Source of the DNA: an uncultured Bacilli bacterium
GTDB lineage: Bacteria > Bacillota_I > Bacilli_A > RF39 > UBA660
Direction: 5' to 3'
DNA length: 64,000 nt
Assembly (NCBI GenBank): GCA_944332265.1
Contig: CALVJQ010000001.1
Span: forward strand, 1 to 64,000
Shown here: piece by piece, positions 62,982 to 64,000 of the stretch
How the letters are laid out: each line of letters starts with the position of its first letter
Position numbering within the stretch: the first letter of the stretch is position 1
The notes under the pieces: generated by a model
Databases searched by the model: none
What the model saw: only the letters and a program-made list of their open reading frames with translations
What the model was told of the DNA's origin: nothing
Made by a program: the position numbers and the translations under genes

Positions 62982-63018
62982 AAAGGATTGTTAACTAATT
63001 AACAATCCTTTTTATGAC
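62981..63018. terminator. Bidirectional terminator between the VanY-type and WG-repeat-like genes
   Basis: Perfect 14-bp stem (62981-62994 with 62999-63012) and a 4-base loop, flanked by A and T tracts, between converging genes. Both stop codons touch the stem. Confidence 0.9.
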
Positions 63019-64000
63019 CCTTCATTAATCTTTACTTCTTCTACTCTATTATCATTATAAGTACTACCATCATATACAGAAATAATATATTCACTACCAT
63101 CTTTCTTTACTTTAAAAGCAGGTTTATCTGTTCTAGTATAAGCATAATTACCAACTTTAATTCCTTCATTAGTAATTTGTTCTCCAGTATAATTATAAAT
63201 ATAAATTTCCTTATCTTTATTAACTGCTGCATAATAAGAACTATATAATTCTACATATTCATAATCATTTCCAATAGCATTACCATTAATATCATATACT
63301 GCATATTTATTGTTAACTTTAGCTTTTAAATATTTAGTATCACTATTATAACCTAATATTTTACCAGGAATTAAAGCTGTTTCACTTTCCTTAAATAATA
63401 CTTTCCAATTATTTGAAGTATCTTGAGCTAAGTAATACTCACCTAATTTTTCAATTTTATTATAATCAAAAGTATATAAAGCTTCTACTTCACTACCATC
63501 AATTTCTAATACTCCATACTTACCCTTTTTATTCATTGCTACAATATTTACTTTACCAGATTTTTTATCAAAAACATAATTATTATCAGCTGTATAAGTA
63601 TTTATATTAGTATAAGTACCCATAACTTTATTACTCTTCAAATTAACCAATTTAACATCATTAGGTCCATCATTTACAAAGACAAAAGTATCATTAATTA
63701 AAGGACTTAAAGCTTTTCTCTTAGAATCATTAACTCCCATCATATCATTATCTTCATAAATTGTATCTTTAGCTACAAAACAAGTAGTATAAGTATCACT
63801 TTCTTTACTAACATTATTTTGATTAGAACAACTATAACTTCCTAACAACATTTCTTTTTCAGCATCACTATAAAAATATAACTTCGAATTAAAATAATTT
63901 ACATATTTATAATTCTTATTAACTAATGCTTCCATAATACTTAAATTCTTATAAGTAGCATCTTCTATACCATCTTCATAAATAGCAAATTCTATACTAT
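63012..64000 (-). CDS. WG-repeat-like protein 3, cut by the window edge
   Basis: The reading frame stays open to the right end of the window, with no stop upstream of the first Met at 63935, so this is the 3' part of a longer gene. The visible 330 residues are beta-rich with repeat-like units: KYGVLEIDGSEVEALYTFDY, then KYAVYDINGNAIGNDYEYVE, resembling those of 24020 and 25549. It lacks an anchor in the visible part; one may lie upstream. Function unknown. Confidence 0.75.
   Translation of the reverse strand, partial: SIEFAIYEDGIEDATYKNLSIMEALVNKNYKYVNYFNSKLYFYSDAEKEMLLGSYSCSNQNNVSKESDTYTTCFVAKDTIYEDNDMMGVNDSKRKALSPLINDTFVFVNDGPNDVKLVNLKSNKVMGTYTNINTYTADNNYVFDKKSGKVNIVAMNKKGKYGVLEIDGSEVEALYTFDYNKIEKLGEYYLAQDTSNNWKVLFKESETALIPGKILGYNSDTKYLKAKVNNKYAVYDINGNAIGNDYEYVELYSSYYAAVNKDKEIYIYNYTGEQITNEGIKVGNYAYTRTDKPAFKVKKDGSEYIISVYDGSTYNDNRVEEVKINEGS

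Overview
The window is a strongly AT-rich, gene-dense stretch of a low-GC Gram-positive chromosome. Bacilli-type loci (hrcA-grpE-dnaK-dnaJ under CIRCE, dnaG-rpoD-trmK, recD2 to alaS, xseA-xseB near spoIVB), T-box leaders and AGGAGG/GGTGAT ribosome binding sites point to a Bacilli-related lineage. TGA and TAG are both ordinary stops (murI ends in TGA, xseA in TAG), so the code is standard rather than the Mycoplasma code. The many lineage-restricted Asn-rich membrane proteins, together with a retained spoIVB, suggest one of the uncultured gut RF39-like or Erysipelotrichia-like groups; that placement is inference. Almost every gene lies on the minus strand. The exceptions are a tRNA pair, a GspE-like ATPase, a YqfQ-like small protein and a VanY-type peptidase.

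Left part (0-12 kb): two cell-wall hydrolases without signal peptides, a tRNA-Ile/tRNA-Glu unit with tandem promoters, an ABC-2 exporter, a PPC/DUF296 protein, several anchored proteins of unknown function, a CmpB-like (PF06541) membrane protein, murI, and a tRNA-Leu/tRNA-CAT unit. From 12 to 21 kb lies a run of about eleven genes I cannot assign: membrane proteins, coiled-coil proteins, and two zinc-ribbon proteins that share an extracytoplasmic domain with the protein at 10.1-11.7 kb. One gene there appears split by a frameshift.

From 21 to 31 kb: a GH25 muramidase, SpoIVB peptidase, two anchored WG-repeat proteins, xseA/xseB, a Tam41-type (mitochondrial-like) CDP-diacylglycerol synthase, a PF06541 gene interrupted by an in-frame amber codon, and a RelQ-type alarmone synthetase. 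From 31 to 46 kb: a T-box-led HD-hydrolase/valS unit, the GspE-like ATPase with a convergent prepilin peptidase, the trmK/rpoD/dnaG block, a thioester-domain surface protein, and a T-box-led kinase/alaS unit encoding an unusually short AlaRS.

From 46 to 64 kb: an AI-2E family transporter, a 44-residue membrane protein, recD2, mtaB, a DUF3267 metallopeptidase-like protein, unknown anchored proteins, then the chaperone unit hrcA-grpE-dnaK-pepF-dnaJ. That unit has a consensus promoter overlapped by one CIRCE-like repeat and followed by a second. The right edge holds a VanY-type carboxypeptidase on plus and a third WG-repeat-like protein cut by the window end. Intergenic spaces are tiny, and many intrinsic terminators include the stop codon of the gene they end.
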